From DATIJJ01 sp964612855 (GTDB lineage Bacteria; Pseudomonadota; Gammaproteobacteria; DSM-16500), in contig CAZTDR010000013.1 of the NCBI GenBank assembly GCA_964612855.1, positions 1 to 44,038 of the forward strand: a stretch of DNA of 44,038 bases, written 5' to 3'. The translations under genes were made by a program, and so were the position numbers. Shown in pieces: positions 26,979 to 35,749 of this stretch (position 1 is the stretch's first letter; every line of letters starts with the position of its first letter). The notes beneath the pieces were generated by a model. It was not told where the DNA came from and made no database searches. It saw only the letters and a list, made by a program, of their open reading frames with translations.

Positions 26979-27319
26979 ATGAGAAAGAATAATCACAAAA
27001 TTTTAAGAAATTATGCCACTCCTAGCGGCAAAGTCCCTTTTTCTGAGTGGCTTAGCTCATTAAAAGACCCCAGCACCCGTCTTAGAATAAGGCGGCGATT
27101 AGATAGACTAGAGCTAGGAAACTTTGGTGATTGCAAATCCGTTGGGGCAGGGTGTCAGAGCTAAGGTTAGCTTTTGGTTCAGGCTACCGCATTTATTTTG
27201 CAGAACAAAATGATGTCGTCATCATTTTACTTTGTGCTGGCGATAAAAGTACCCAGAAAAAAGATATCAAAACCGCCCAACTATATTGGCAAGAACTAAA
27301 GGAGCGCAGCGATGAGTAA
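26979..27319 (+). pseudogene. RelE/HigB-type addiction-module toxin with frameshift
   Basis: The first frame gives ATPSGKVPFSEWLSSLKDPS, then RIRRRLDRLELGNFGDCKSV. The second gives GRVSELRLAFGSGYRIYF, then AEQNDVVIILLCAGDKSTQK. Together they make one ~113-residue toxin of the HI1419 type (RelE/ParE superfamily, ribosome-dependent mRNA cleavage). Adding one G to the GGG run near 27151 restores the usual VGAGVSELR. The break inactivates the toxin unless it is a sequencing error. It overlaps the antitoxin start by 8 nt, as in an intact operon. Confidence 0.85.
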
Positions 27320-27650
27320 AGCTAAAATTCTTAAAAATACGACGAGCTATCATGATGAGTTAATTGAATCGCTTAAAAATCCGAAAGAAGCGGATTTGTA
27401 TTTGCGTATTGCGATGGAAGAATATCATGAAGATGGTGATACAGAATCGCTTCTTGTTGCACTCAGAAATATTGCAGAAGCAAGAGGGGGAATGAGTCAA
27501 TTAGCGAAAAAGACGCATTTGAATCGTCAAAATTTATACCAAGTGCTTTCAGAAAAAGGAAATCCTACGCTTGATACGTTTGAATTGATATTAAAAGGGT
27601 TAGGATATCGGTTGGCAATTCAACCCGACGAAACCAGAAAAGCAGGGTAG
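27312..27650 (+). CDS. HTH antitoxin of the addiction module (HI1420-type)
   Basis: 112 residues. LIESLKNPKEADLYLRIAME, then EYHEDGDTESLLVALRNIAE is the family's N-terminus. ARGGMSQLAKKTHLNRQNLY, then QVLSEKGNPTLDTFELILKG is a Cro/C1-type helix-turn-helix that binds the operator. aaaggagcgcagcg supplies the ribosome-binding site inside the toxin 3' end. Intact although the toxin frame is broken. Confidence 0.9.
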   Translation: MSKAKILKNTTSYHDELIESLKNPKEADLYLRIAMEEYHEDGDTESLLVALRNIAEARGGMSQLAKKTHLNRQNLYQVLSEKGNPTLDTFELILKGLGYRLAIQPDETRKAG

Positions 27651-28098
27651 TCGATGACTCAAGCACTGGCAAGCTAATTTAATATTTTAGGTAGAAATTT
27701 TAAAGTTATTTTAATAAGGGGTTCCAAATGACAATTGTAGATGATGACTCAGTAGCAATTGGTGATGTTTCTTAGTTAAGAATACTTGGTGCGGCAGAGC
27801 TGTTTTGACAGATCCAATTTTATTCCTGCGCCACATCAAACTCCTATCGTTTTATTAAGGCGGGAGGGTACGGAACGTGCGACCAGCCGCCACTTCATTC
27901 ACAAACTTGATATTGCAAATGCCACACTACCACTAAATTATAAAATTTTACAATAAAATGAATTAGTTATGAGTTAAGATTCAGTTTAGAATCATATTCA
28001 TTTTTTGTTCGCCAGTCTGATTATAACTTGTTCATTTTGTTCTAAATGTGATATTCTATGTTAACATGAAAATAATTGAATCGAAATGAGGTTGTTTT
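27651..28098. other. Intergenic region with one arm of a distant 29-bp inverted repeat
   Basis: No convincing gene; the longest start-stop frame is 15 codons after the ATG at 27728. 27775-27803 is the exact reverse complement of 30728-30756. The last ~70 bp are AT-rich, and a gagg ribosome-binding site leads into the next gene. Confidence 0.6.
27775..27803 (+). repeat. 29-bp inverted repeat, left copy (partner 30728-30756)
   Basis: gttaagaatacttggtgcgg and the next nine bases are exactly repeated as the reverse complement at 30728-30756, 2.9 kb away, enclosing the 178-aa gene, the IS1182 element and the resolvase fragment. Identity ends sharply on both sides. Confidence 0.8.
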
Positions 28099-28635
28099 AT
28101 GCATAGAGTCAGAGAAGTAAAGCGTCAAATTCCCAACCCCAGAGCTCATATAGACAGTGTTTTTCCTCAACCATCATTTCTTGATTTTGAACTAGTTATT
28201 AAAGAATTACAAAACGAATTAGCAGATGAAGACGAGTTCAAAATTATACAGCCTCCTGTGCAGCTTTCAGAAACTTCTTATGAAGTGAGATTAAAGAATG
28301 GTACCACAATTAAGTGCCAACAAGAGATGACATCAGAAGGCCTTCGCCTAAAAACAAATATTGATTTAAACACTGCTGCAGATTCGAAAACAAACGAAAA
28401 TACTTTTTCTAATAAGCTTGCTAAATTAGCAACTAGTTTAACTGCAGCGGAATGTAAAGCAGGAGGGATAAAACCTGATCCTGATGTAAAAGTTTATTTA
28501 AAAATCGAACCTAATACTCCAGCAACACAGAAAATGCTGGAAGTGTTGAAAAAAGCATACAAAGATAAAGGATTTACAGTTCTAGATAATCCACCTGAAT
28601 CAAACCCACGCGCCATATCATCACTACGTCGATAA
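28099..28635 (+). CDS. Hypothetical protein, 178 aa
   Basis: Soluble mixed alpha/beta protein without a recognised domain. A beta-rich middle (SETSYEVRLKNGTTIKCQQE) and LKIEPNTPATQKMLEVLKKA, then YKDKGFTVLD, an alpha/beta unit near the C-terminus. Good Shine-Dalgarno (tgagg, 7 nt before ATG). Followed by a terminator. Single-gene transcription unit. A secreted role is possible but not indicated by a signal peptide. Confidence 0.65.
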   Translation: MHRVREVKRQIPNPRAHIDSVFPQPSFLDFELVIKELQNELADEDEFKIIQPPVQLSETSYEVRLKNGTTIKCQQEMTSEGLRLKTNIDLNTAADSKTNENTFSNKLAKLATSLTAAECKAGGIKPDPDVKVYLKIEPNTPATQKMLEVLKKAYKDKGFTVLDNPPESNPRAISSLRR

Positions 28636-28652
28636 ATATTTTAATAAAAGTA

Positions 28653-28687
28653 CGGTGAGTTTTTACGAGCTTGTTAAAAGCTCACCG
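28653..28687 (+). terminator. Intrinsic terminator behind the 178-aa gene
   Basis: cggtgagtttt and aaaagctcaccg form a ~12-bp stem with one mismatch, followed by a short T run (ttttcatctt), 17 nt after the stop codon. Confidence 0.7.
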
Positions 28688-28798
28688 TTTTCATCTTAAT
28701 TCTAGAGTTAAAAATTAATTCAAAACTCAAAAACTATTTGTTTCGAACAAATATTGTTGCTTCGTATTATCTAATTTTTGTTGGTAACAAAAACGTTC

Positions 28799-30287
28799 GG
28801 GCTTGTTGAAAAACCTCGTTTATCGTAACAAATAAGTAAATCTAATTTTGCGATTATTTAATAATTGCAAAATTCTTGTGTAAATACATGAAAAAATAAA
28901 AAAGGCCACAAGCCTTTTCATATTTAATGCGCTTGCTACCATATAAGCTTGAATTTGTGTTTTCATTAAACCTCTATATTTCGCTCTGTTTAAACAATTT
29001 TGGTTCTTTGCTTCGCTTATAATCCCTTCCATTTTCCACATGCGCTCGACTAAATTATCTTGAAACAGTTCTTTTTGCATACTTTCTTTAACATGATCAA
29101 ATAATTCTTTATGTACATTACGGGTAATCATGCGAATTTTCTTAGAGCGTTTAGGTTTTGCAGCACATGTTGATTTTATTTCGCATGATTCACAATCGGC
29201 TGATTTAGAATGATACATAAATGTGCCATTACTTAAGGTAGGACAAGCATTAAGATAATTACCGGCAGGACATTGATAACGATTATTTTTCTTATCGTAT
29301 ATAAATCCTTCTGGTTCTTTATTTGTACCGCTTCTACCACTAAATAAAGGAATATTGGGATTAATTGCTTTATCAATTAAAGCTTGAATAATATCGCCTG
29401 ATCCATAGGCTCGATCTGCAATTGCTTCATTGATGTTTATTCCTAAGTCTTTTTCAATCGTTTTAATCTGTTGCAAATAGACTTGTGATTCATGTGTGGA
29501 ACCTGTTGTAATTTTTGCGTCCAGAATCACACGACTATCCGCATCAATGGTAATATGCGCTTTATATTTTAATGTTCTTGGGGTTCCATTTTTAAAAGCA
29601 AGACTTGCATCTGGGTCAGTTTTGCTAATATGAGTTTTATTGCTGATTGTTCTTAACGGAGGAGCTTTTATTCCTGGTATTGATATTTCTCTAGTTTCAT
29701 TATTTGCTTCATCTTTTGGTGCTAATGAATCTAATGAAGCATTCGCTTGGAAAAGCGTACCATCTGTCATTATTCTTTCACCTTTTGCCAAACCCATTTC
29801 TTTACATTGTTCTGTAATCTTAAGAAAAAAAGTGTTAAATAATTCGATTCCAAAACGATCTCTGATTCGTGTTAATGAAGAATGATCAGGAATTTTATCT
29901 TCGAGGTTTAATTTACAAAACCAGCGATAAGCTAAATTATATTGAATTTCTTCACATAACTGGCGATCTGATTCAATTCCGTATAAATAGCCAATAATTA
30001 TCATTCTAAAAAATAATTCCGGAGCAACTGATGGTCTTCCATTATTTAAACAATAAAATGGTTCTGTTAATGCGTTTACAAAATTTAAATTAACGTATTT
30101 ATTAATTTTACGTAGTAAATGATTATTTGGGATTAGCGATTCGATATCAAAATAGTGAAATAATTGATGTTGATATTGTTGTTGACCTTGCATATTTATC
30201 TCATAAAATGGAGTAAATTTTAAATTTCTGGTATTATACCGCAATGATAAAATTTGTGTAATAAATAACGGGTTTTTCAACAAGCCC
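28799..30287 (-). mobile_element. Complete IS1182-type insertion sequence
   Basis: Perfect 17-bp terminal inverted repeats (gggcttgttgaaaaacc at 28799-28815; inverted at 30271-30287) enclose one transposase gene. The flanking direct repeat GTTC (28795-28798 and 30288-30291) is the probable target duplication. Removing the element restores a 28-bp palindrome: ggtaaca-aaaacg-tt-cgtttatgttacc, matching at 12 of 13 arm positions. The element therefore sits in the centre of a dyad, possibly a terminator or operator. Confidence 0.85.
28820..30193 (-). CDS. IS1182-family DDE transposase
   Basis: About 457 residues from the Met at 30193 (MQGQQQYQHQLFHYFDIESL). The longer frame to 30283 would start inside the terminal repeat, so the internal start is preferred. 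The DUF772-type N-domain (RPSVAPELFFRMIIIGYLYG, then IPDHSSLTRIRDRF) is followed by the catalytic core (MTDGTLFQANASLDS, ADRAYGSGDI) and a C-terminal Cys cluster (CPAGNYLNACPTL, CESCEIKSTCAAK). No internal stops; probably active. Confidence 0.93.
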   Translation of the reverse strand: MQGQQQYQHQLFHYFDIESLIPNNHLLRKINKYVNLNFVNALTEPFYCLNNGRPSVAPELFFRMIIIGYLYGIESDRQLCEEIQYNLAYRWFCKLNLEDKIPDHSSLTRIRDRFGIELFNTFFLKITEQCKEMGLAKGERIMTDGTLFQANASLDSLAPKDEANNETREISIPGIKAPPLRTISNKTHISKTDPDASLAFKNGTPRTLKYKAHITIDADSRVILDAKITTGSTHESQVYLQQIKTIEKDLGININEAIADRAYGSGDIIQALIDKAINPNIPLFSGRSGTNKEPEGFIYDKKNNRYQCPAGNYLNACPTLSNGTFMYHSKSADCESCEIKSTCAAKPKRSKKIRMITRNVHKELFDHVKESMQKELFQDNLVERMWKMEGIISEAKNQNCLNRAKYRGLMKTQIQAYMVASALNMKRLVAFFIFSCIYTRILQLLNNRKIRFTYLLR

Positions 30288-30446
30288 GTTCGTTTATGTT
30301 ACCTGAGGATCAAGTTCATTTCAGCACGAAAAGAAATGCATATAATGGTAATTAAAACGGTTAAAAATTCAAGGCCATACAACTTGCTTATATGCCACGG
30401 GTTACGTTACCATCGCACCCTCATTTGATCAATGGAAATGTAATTT

Positions 30447-30732
30447 ATGCTCATAGGATATGCAAGAGGATGTGCTAAAGAGCGCTGGTTGCACAGATGT
30501 TTATACTGACGTTGTAAGCGTGGTTAAGACTGCTCGCCTAGGCCTGCATTCTGTGCTATTCCATCTTCGCAAAGGAGATATGCTGGTTGTGTGGCGATTG
30601 GATCGATTAGGCCGGTCTCTAGCGCACCTCATCCAAACCATAAAAGAGCTAAGCGAAAAAGGAATCCGATTTAAAAGCTTACAAGAAAATATCGACACAA
30701 CAACAAGCGGCGGCCAATTAATATTTCACAGC
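30447..30732 (+). pseudogene. Tn3-type serine resolvase fragment
   Basis: MLIGYAR at 30447 is followed by a deletion and frameshift that removes the usual VSTxxQNLxxQ stretch. The next frame continues DVLKSAGCTDVYTD, VVWRLDRLGRSLAHLIQTIK and SLQENIDTTTSGGQLIFH. Homology stops at IFH, where a 29-bp sequence shared with 27775-27803 begins. The C-terminal HTH is missing. No Tn3 transposase is found. Confidence 0.85.
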
Positions 30733-30756
30733 TCTGCCGCACCAAGTATTCTTAAC
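30728..30756 (-). repeat. 29-bp inverted repeat, right copy (partner 27775-27803)
   Basis: Exact reverse complement of 27775-27803. It begins exactly where resolvase homology stops, so it marks an end or recombination junction. 30757-30955 holds no recognisable gene. Confidence 0.8.
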
Positions 30757-30955
30757 GTAAATTTTTAAGGTCGATTTCTTTAATTTTCCAAATCAAAACA
30801 AAAAACCTAAATTTTCAGTCAAAAAATTGCGGTCGCTTTTTAAACTTTCTCCCGTTTCTGCGCATCAGCGCGAGCAATTTCCTTAGCTGTTAAAGCTAAT
30901 CTGACATGACATGATTGTACTGGCTTGTTTAGCGCTATTCTAACTGCAAACGCAG

Positions 30956-31149
30956 TTAGGGTGCTGGGCAGATTCGTGCGGAAATGCAACACTACGACTG
31001 TAAGTGATTGATAATTTTATCTTTTTAGCACAAAATATTTTTAAATTTTCTCTTAAAATACGCTAAATACGATGCTAGAAAAATTTTTATTATTCAACAT
31101 CATATCGAGCTTGTGTTGCGTTTCCGCACAAATCTGCCTAGTACCCTAA
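30956..31149. mobile_element. 194-bp MITE, copy 1
   Basis: Starts ttagggtgctgggcagatt and ends with the near-complement (...agtaccctaa). The terminal inverted repeats are about 36 bp with a few mismatches. The interior is AT-rich without an ORF. A second copy at 34810-35003 is in the same orientation and differs at one base. The TA at each end suggests a Tc1/IS630-type mobiliser. It abuts a truncated IS6 transposase at 31150. Confidence 0.85.
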
Positions 31150-31387
31150 TAACGGCGAATACTCAATCACCCAACGATTTAGCGTCGCATGATCTACTTT
31201 TGTTCCACGCTCTAGCATCATTTCTTCAATGTTGCGGTAGCTCAATGAATAAGAAACATACCAACGAACTACTAATAAAATGATATTTTTTGGAAAATGT
31301 TTGCCTTTAAAGCTGATCATTGCGTTTATCCATCCCTAGTTTTCAGGTGACAGAGTTTATCAAATTATCGAAGTTTGCGACAGAGCC
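31150..31387 (-). mobile_element. Truncated IS6-family element
   Basis: On the minus strand ATG 31320 opens MISFKGKHFPKNIILLVVRW, then YVSYSLSYRNIEEMMLERGT and VDHATLNRWVIEYSPLL, the N-terminus of IS6/IS26-type transposases. It is cut at 31149 by the MITE before the DDE core. The intact end ggctctgtcgcaaacttc lies at 31370-31387 (inverted). Confidence 0.9.
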
Positions 31388-31422
31388 GCTTCACAGTGGG
31401 CCTTTTTGATCGATTTAAATTT

Positions 31423-33540
31423 TTATTTTTTTACTCTCGCTTTTATTTGGGAACTTGGCATTTCGAAGGCCGCTTTCGCTATATTATACGCATCTGATGT
31501 AAATTTTCCGAAAAGGGCAGAATGATTATTAATGATTTGAATACTGTTTGCTTGTTGTTTTTCTTTTTCTATATACTTTAAAATACGTTGAATTTGATCT
31601 GATAAAATTTCACATTTTACTGTTGGACCAGATTTATATGAATGCTGATTAGTCTTATAAACAGAACAAATTTCAAGGTAATAACGTCCGTTTTCTACTA
31701 CAATCTCACAACTTAGCCAATTAGTTGGCCGTGGTAGTTTTTTGACTAAGTTGCTTATGGAGGTAATTCCATTTAAGAAATTGATACTTTCTATTTTATT
31801 CAGTGTATATGAATTCCTAATGTATTTAGCTATTTCTATTAACTCTTGAGATGAAAATAGTGGTTTCATTTTTTCTGTAGTAGTTTGACCTACAGCTGCA
31901 GTTTCAACGCAGGTTTTCGACTGTGCTTTCTGCTCGCTTAATTTAAATGATTCCACATAAGTTACTAGATTGATTTTTCTAGCTTTATCTTCCTTATGTT
32001 CTTTTTCAACCATAAAAAATTGTAAAACTTCCTTCGCCAGGTTTAATGCTTTTTCTAAATTTAATAAAAATTCATCATCCAATGGAATTGATGATAAACA
32101 TTCTTTTCGACCTATTTCTGTGCATCTTACTATTGCTGCCTTGAGAGTATTTTTCTCTTCTAATGGTTCTAACTTCAAATGAGTTACAATCATATTTATT
32201 ACTGAACAAATTCCTTCAATCGCTTCATCTCTTTTTCCAGGAGTAACATATTTTTTCAAACTTGCGATTAAAAACTCTAATACCGAATTTAAAAATTCTA
32301 TCTGGAGTAAAGAAATTTCTAATAACGAATTATATAATTCTATTGTTGTTACTGAATAACTTATATGAGCAAATGAAGGCTCTGGCATTTGTTTTAGCTC
32401 CCTCTCGTATTCAATCAGTGGAGCCTTCGAAAGAGAGGAAGAAGAATGTTGTAATCGTAATTTCATGCTTTTTTGATGTGTATCAATTAATTTATAAAAG
32501 TGTGAAAAAGCCATAAAAGCAGCAACAATCTCAGGAAAATCAATATTAATTACTCTTTCACCGTTCATAGAGAAAAGGAAATTAGAGCCTAAAAAGGACG
32601 CAACATTATTTGGATCATGAAATAGAATATCTAATCGAGTAAAGGGCTGCGCATCATAGTTTAAGTTTTCAGACATACCAAGCAAAGCTTGCAAGCCTAT
32701 TTGAATTGCTCGTGCCGAATGAGCGGAAAATAAACTTTGCAATAATCCAAGGATTTTTTTGGAATATAATTTTTGTTGATCAAAATTCCATTGAGAAAAA
32801 TTTTTATTGTAAACCTGAAGAGCATCAAAATAAATTATTTTTGCATCAAAATGTTTTCCATGAGTAATGACTATACCATTTTGTTTATAATGGTTTGAAA
32901 ATTCAGCTAATTCTTTTTCTGTTGCGGGTAATAATCCTCCATCACTACATGGATCTGCACTAATAGCAGCAACTAATTTTGTATAATCAAAAAGGCTAAT
33001 TTCCTTTGTGGAAGACTCCATGAATTGCTCTGCACATTGCCTTGCTAGCTGTCGCCCATTAGGAATCTTTACTAAAAACGGTTCCACTGCATGTAGCATG
33101 TGAGGGTCTTGAGCTCCCCACATGGCCATATATGGACTTTGTTTAATAGATCTAATAACACCTATTCGTTCAATATGATCGTTTGTTTGAGCTTCAATAA
33201 ATAAAGCTGCTCTTGCTGTGGTGCCACCCAATTGCAGTATCTGAACGACTCGTGCTTGATTGCCATATAAAACATTCTTCAAAAGCTCTTGAGCTATGCG
33301 TTGTTCAAAAGAATTTGGCCCTTGGCGAAATAAAGTCTTAGCAGAGCTTTTATTTACACACCGGGCGTCTGCCATTTCCTTCAGTGTTAAACAAGGTCCA
33401 ATATGATCATTTGCTACTGCTTGTGGTATATTTTTTTCCTCTAAAAAGCTTACGCTTTTGTTTTCCTCATGATTATTTGCTTTATCCAGCGAATTCGATA
33501 TTTGAGTAGATGGTTTTTTTATATCTCTTGGGTTTGACAT
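31423..33540 (-). CDS. Hypothetical 705-aa protein, effector-like
   Basis: Large soluble, mainly helical protein without signal peptide. Residues ~75-105 (FEQRIAQELLKNVLYGNQAR, then VVQILQLGGTTARAALFIEA) look like one degenerate ankyrin helix pair. Residues ~370-540 are long helices with Leu heptads. The C-terminal ~90 residues form a compact unit (NWLSCEIVVENGRYYLEIC, KVKCEILSDQIQRILKYIE). The C-terminal tail is basic. An agagg ribosome-binding site precedes the ATG. It is carried between the two MITE copies together with IS remnants, so it may be laterally moved cargo. Function unknown. Confidence 0.7.
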   Translation of the reverse strand: MSNPRDIKKPSTQISNSLDKANNHEENKSVSFLEEKNIPQAVANDHIGPCLTLKEMADARCVNKSSAKTLFRQGPNSFEQRIAQELLKNVLYGNQARVVQILQLGGTTARAALFIEAQTNDHIERIGVIRSIKQSPYMAMWGAQDPHMLHAVEPFLVKIPNGRQLARQCAEQFMESSTKEISLFDYTKLVAAISADPCSDGGLLPATEKELAEFSNHYKQNGIVITHGKHFDAKIIYFDALQVYNKNFSQWNFDQQKLYSKKILGLLQSLFSAHSARAIQIGLQALLGMSENLNYDAQPFTRLDILFHDPNNVASFLGSNFLFSMNGERVINIDFPEIVAAFMAFSHFYKLIDTHQKSMKLRLQHSSSSLSKAPLIEYERELKQMPEPSFAHISYSVTTIELYNSLLEISLLQIEFLNSVLEFLIASLKKYVTPGKRDEAIEGICSVINMIVTHLKLEPLEEKNTLKAAIVRCTEIGRKECLSSIPLDDEFLLNLEKALNLAKEVLQFFMVEKEHKEDKARKINLVTYVESFKLSEQKAQSKTCVETAAVGQTTTEKMKPLFSSQELIEIAKYIRNSYTLNKIESINFLNGITSISNLVKKLPRPTNWLSCEIVVENGRYYLEICSVYKTNQHSYKSGPTVKCEILSDQIQRILKYIEKEKQQANSIQIINNHSALFGKFTSDAYNIAKAAFEMPSSQIKARVKK

Positions 33541-33646
33541 GCTAAGCAGCCTCTGAAATTTTTATAAAATAACTATAAGCATCTAATATTAAGAAAGTCT
33601 TATGTGTTGGTAAAAATATCTGTGCACCCTCTGCAGGGGACAAAAA

Positions 33647-34624
33647 TCATATCCCGCCCCCTAAAGACGGAGTCAGTCTGATTTTTATGAGATATTCTGT
33701 AAATTGTATCGCCCTTTCTTGAAAGCTGAATAGGGCTTCCCTAATCAAGTCCAAACCATACCTAAAATAGCTATTTTGTGGCCTTTGGCTCTTGCCGTGC
33801 TTATTTAAGACAATGGGTTTTTTGGTAGCACGCCATTCACCTACTTTATGTGCCCAGCAAAAACCAATAGTCAGCAAAACCATTAATTTTTCAATCCGCT
33901 CAAGCTTCGTTAAATGTGTTTCTTCAAAACGAAACCCTCTGCCTTTAAGGGCATGGAAAAGACACTCTATTTCCCAACGGCGAAGATAGATAGCAATGGC
34001 ATTCGCAGGAAGCTGGTTTGTTGCCACTATCATTAATTCGCCTCGCTCCGAACGAGAACCTGCTAAATAAACTTTTTGACCAAACACTTCAACAGACATT
34101 TCAAGTATTTGCTGCTCTTTGGGATTTAACTTGCAGAAAATTTTTTCTGCATTGCAAATTTTTTTATTCTTTATTCGTACAATAGAATCTTCCTTAATAC
34201 GAATATAAAAAGGAATGTTATTCGTGTTAAGCCAACAAAATAAATGCCCGTTGGCAAACTCTCTGTCTCCTAAAATACCTAAAATTTGGCCTTTTCCAAA
34301 CAATTTTACAAAGCGTTGGAGGCAAGACTCATGTTCTTTCCCCGTTGCATTTCCTGCCTTCGGAAGTAAGTTCCAAAATAATGGAACAGCAATTCCCTCA
34401 TACGCTGCTGCAAGCGTCAGTATGTTAATTTTTGCTTTTCCCCAAAACCAGTTCGTTCGATCAATTGTGAGATAAACTTTTTCTGTCGAGGAAAAAAATA
34501 AGGCGAAAACCCATTGCGCAATAACTGTTACATCAATATGAAATATTGCAAAAAATCTTTTTACTCTTTTATAGGTCTCCAGTGGAGGAACCCCCAGAAG
34601 TGTCGAATCTGTAATTCGGAGCAA
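33647..34624 (-). pseudogene. IS4-family transposase, N-terminally truncated
   Basis: 325 residues from a TTG at 34624. LTIDRTNWFWGKAKINILTL holds the first catalytic Asp and GILGDREFANG the second. YLRRWEIECLFHALKGRGFR holds the YREK signature with the catalytic Glu. About 40-60 residues normally lie before DSTLLGVPPLETYKRVKRFF. The frame upstream is closed by a TAA at about 34670, so a frameshift or truncation is likely. No clear terminal repeats were found at 33600-33650 or 34700-34809. 34670-34809 has no other gene. Confidence 0.8.
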
Positions 34625-34809
34625 TTTTTTATTTCCATAATTTGCAATTACTCGATTCTGCCATTGATTTTATATCATAGTCTTCAATTAAGCAGCGATA
34701 ATGATTTATGCTTGAACACGGGGTTCCGTGGAAGAATCTCCAAAACTGGCCGGTCTTTAAAATTAAACTACCGTCTGAGTTACTTTAATCCTAATTTTTT
34801 TTCCATTTG

Positions 34810-35003
34810 TTAGGGTGCTGGGCAGATTCGTGCGGAAATGCAACACTACGATTGTAAGTGATTGATAATTTTATCTTTTTAGCACAAAATATTTTTAAAT
34901 TTTCTCTTAAAATACGCTAAATACGATGCTAGAAAAATTTTTATTATTCAACATCATATCGAGCTTGTGTTGCGTTTCCGCACAAATCTGCCTAGTACCC
35001 TAA
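34810..35003. mobile_element. 194-bp MITE, copy 2
   Basis: 193 of 194 bases match copy 1 (30956-31149); the single difference is cgattg here versus cgactg. Same orientation. Its right end joins an IS256 transposase fragment in mid-gene. Direct copies 3.9 kb apart could recombine and excise the 705-aa gene segment. Confidence 0.9.
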
Positions 35004-35440
35004 ATATGGATGGCAGCCACACGAGAAGATGCTTATAAGGCATTTAATTTTTTTGTTGAAACATATGATTCAAAATACCCGAAAGCTACGGAGTGCTTGG
35101 AAAAAGACAAAGATGAATTATTGGCATTTTATGATTTTCCTGCGGAACATTGGGGTCATATTCGCACAACAAATCCGATTGAATCAACATTCGCAACCGT
35201 GCGTCATTGGACATAAAAATCAAAAGGCTGTTTTTCACGCACAACAATTTTAACGATGGTTTTTAAGTTGTGTGAAAGCGCGCAGGATCGCTGGATTAAA
35301 TTGCGAGGATTTAACTACTTGGCAGAGGTAATACGAGGGGTAAGGTTTATAAATGGCGTCAAGGAAAGCGGTAAAATTAATTCAGTGAACGAGGAAGTCG
35401 CCGCCTAATGAAAAGTTTCTCGTACACAACATTTGACTTT
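35004..35440 (+). mobile_element. IS256-family transposase C-terminal remnant with right end
   Basis: The frame from 35004 reads IWMAATREDAYKAFNFFVET, then DELLAFYDFPAEHWGHIRTT and NPIESTFATVRHWT. An in-frame TAA (35214-35216) is followed in the same frame by KSKGCFSRTTILTMVFKLCE, then LRGFNYLAEVIRGVKFINGV and a stop at 35408. One nonsense change (AAA to TAA) plus 5' truncation by the MITE inactivates it. cgtacacaacatttgac (about 35420-35436) is the likely IS end. Confidence 0.9.
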
Positions 35441-35454
35441 AGCTCAAATTGGAC

Positions 35455-35634
35455 GTTGGGCTACATGAAGATTGTTGTCAAATTTATCGTGGATTTGCAG
35501 ATCAAAATTTAGCGGCCATGCGAAAGGTTGTTTTAGCGTTATTAGAAAAAGAGAAGTCATTTAAAGGTGGCATTGAATTGAAACGGCAAAAATCAGCGCT
35601 AAGTACCAGGTATTTAAGGAAAGTGATCGGTTGA
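35455..35634 (+). pseudogene. ISAs1-family transposase C-terminal fragment
   Basis: GFADQNLAAMRKVVLALLEK, then EKSFKGGIELKRQKSALSTR and YLRKVIG-stop is the C-terminal tail of ISAs1/H-repeat-type DDE transposases. Nothing of the catalytic core is present. Confidence 0.65.
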
Positions 35635-35749
35635 ACTTTGGTGAAGTCGCCCTGGGCGCCTGATAATTTAATGTCTTATTTAAGAAAAATTTAAGCATCT
35701 ATACTCTATACTTATAAAATAGAATAAATTTATAAAAGGTATTATAGGT

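Noticed and set aside
30940..30959. Perfect 8-bp stem (ctaactgc-aaac-gcagttag) at the left edge of MITE copy 1 as a terminator
   Set aside because: No T run and no upstream gene; it partly consists of the MITE end and may be chance.
35029..35253. Second plus-strand frame over the IS256 fragment
   Set aside because: Alternate-frame shadow of the transposase remnant at 35004-35408.
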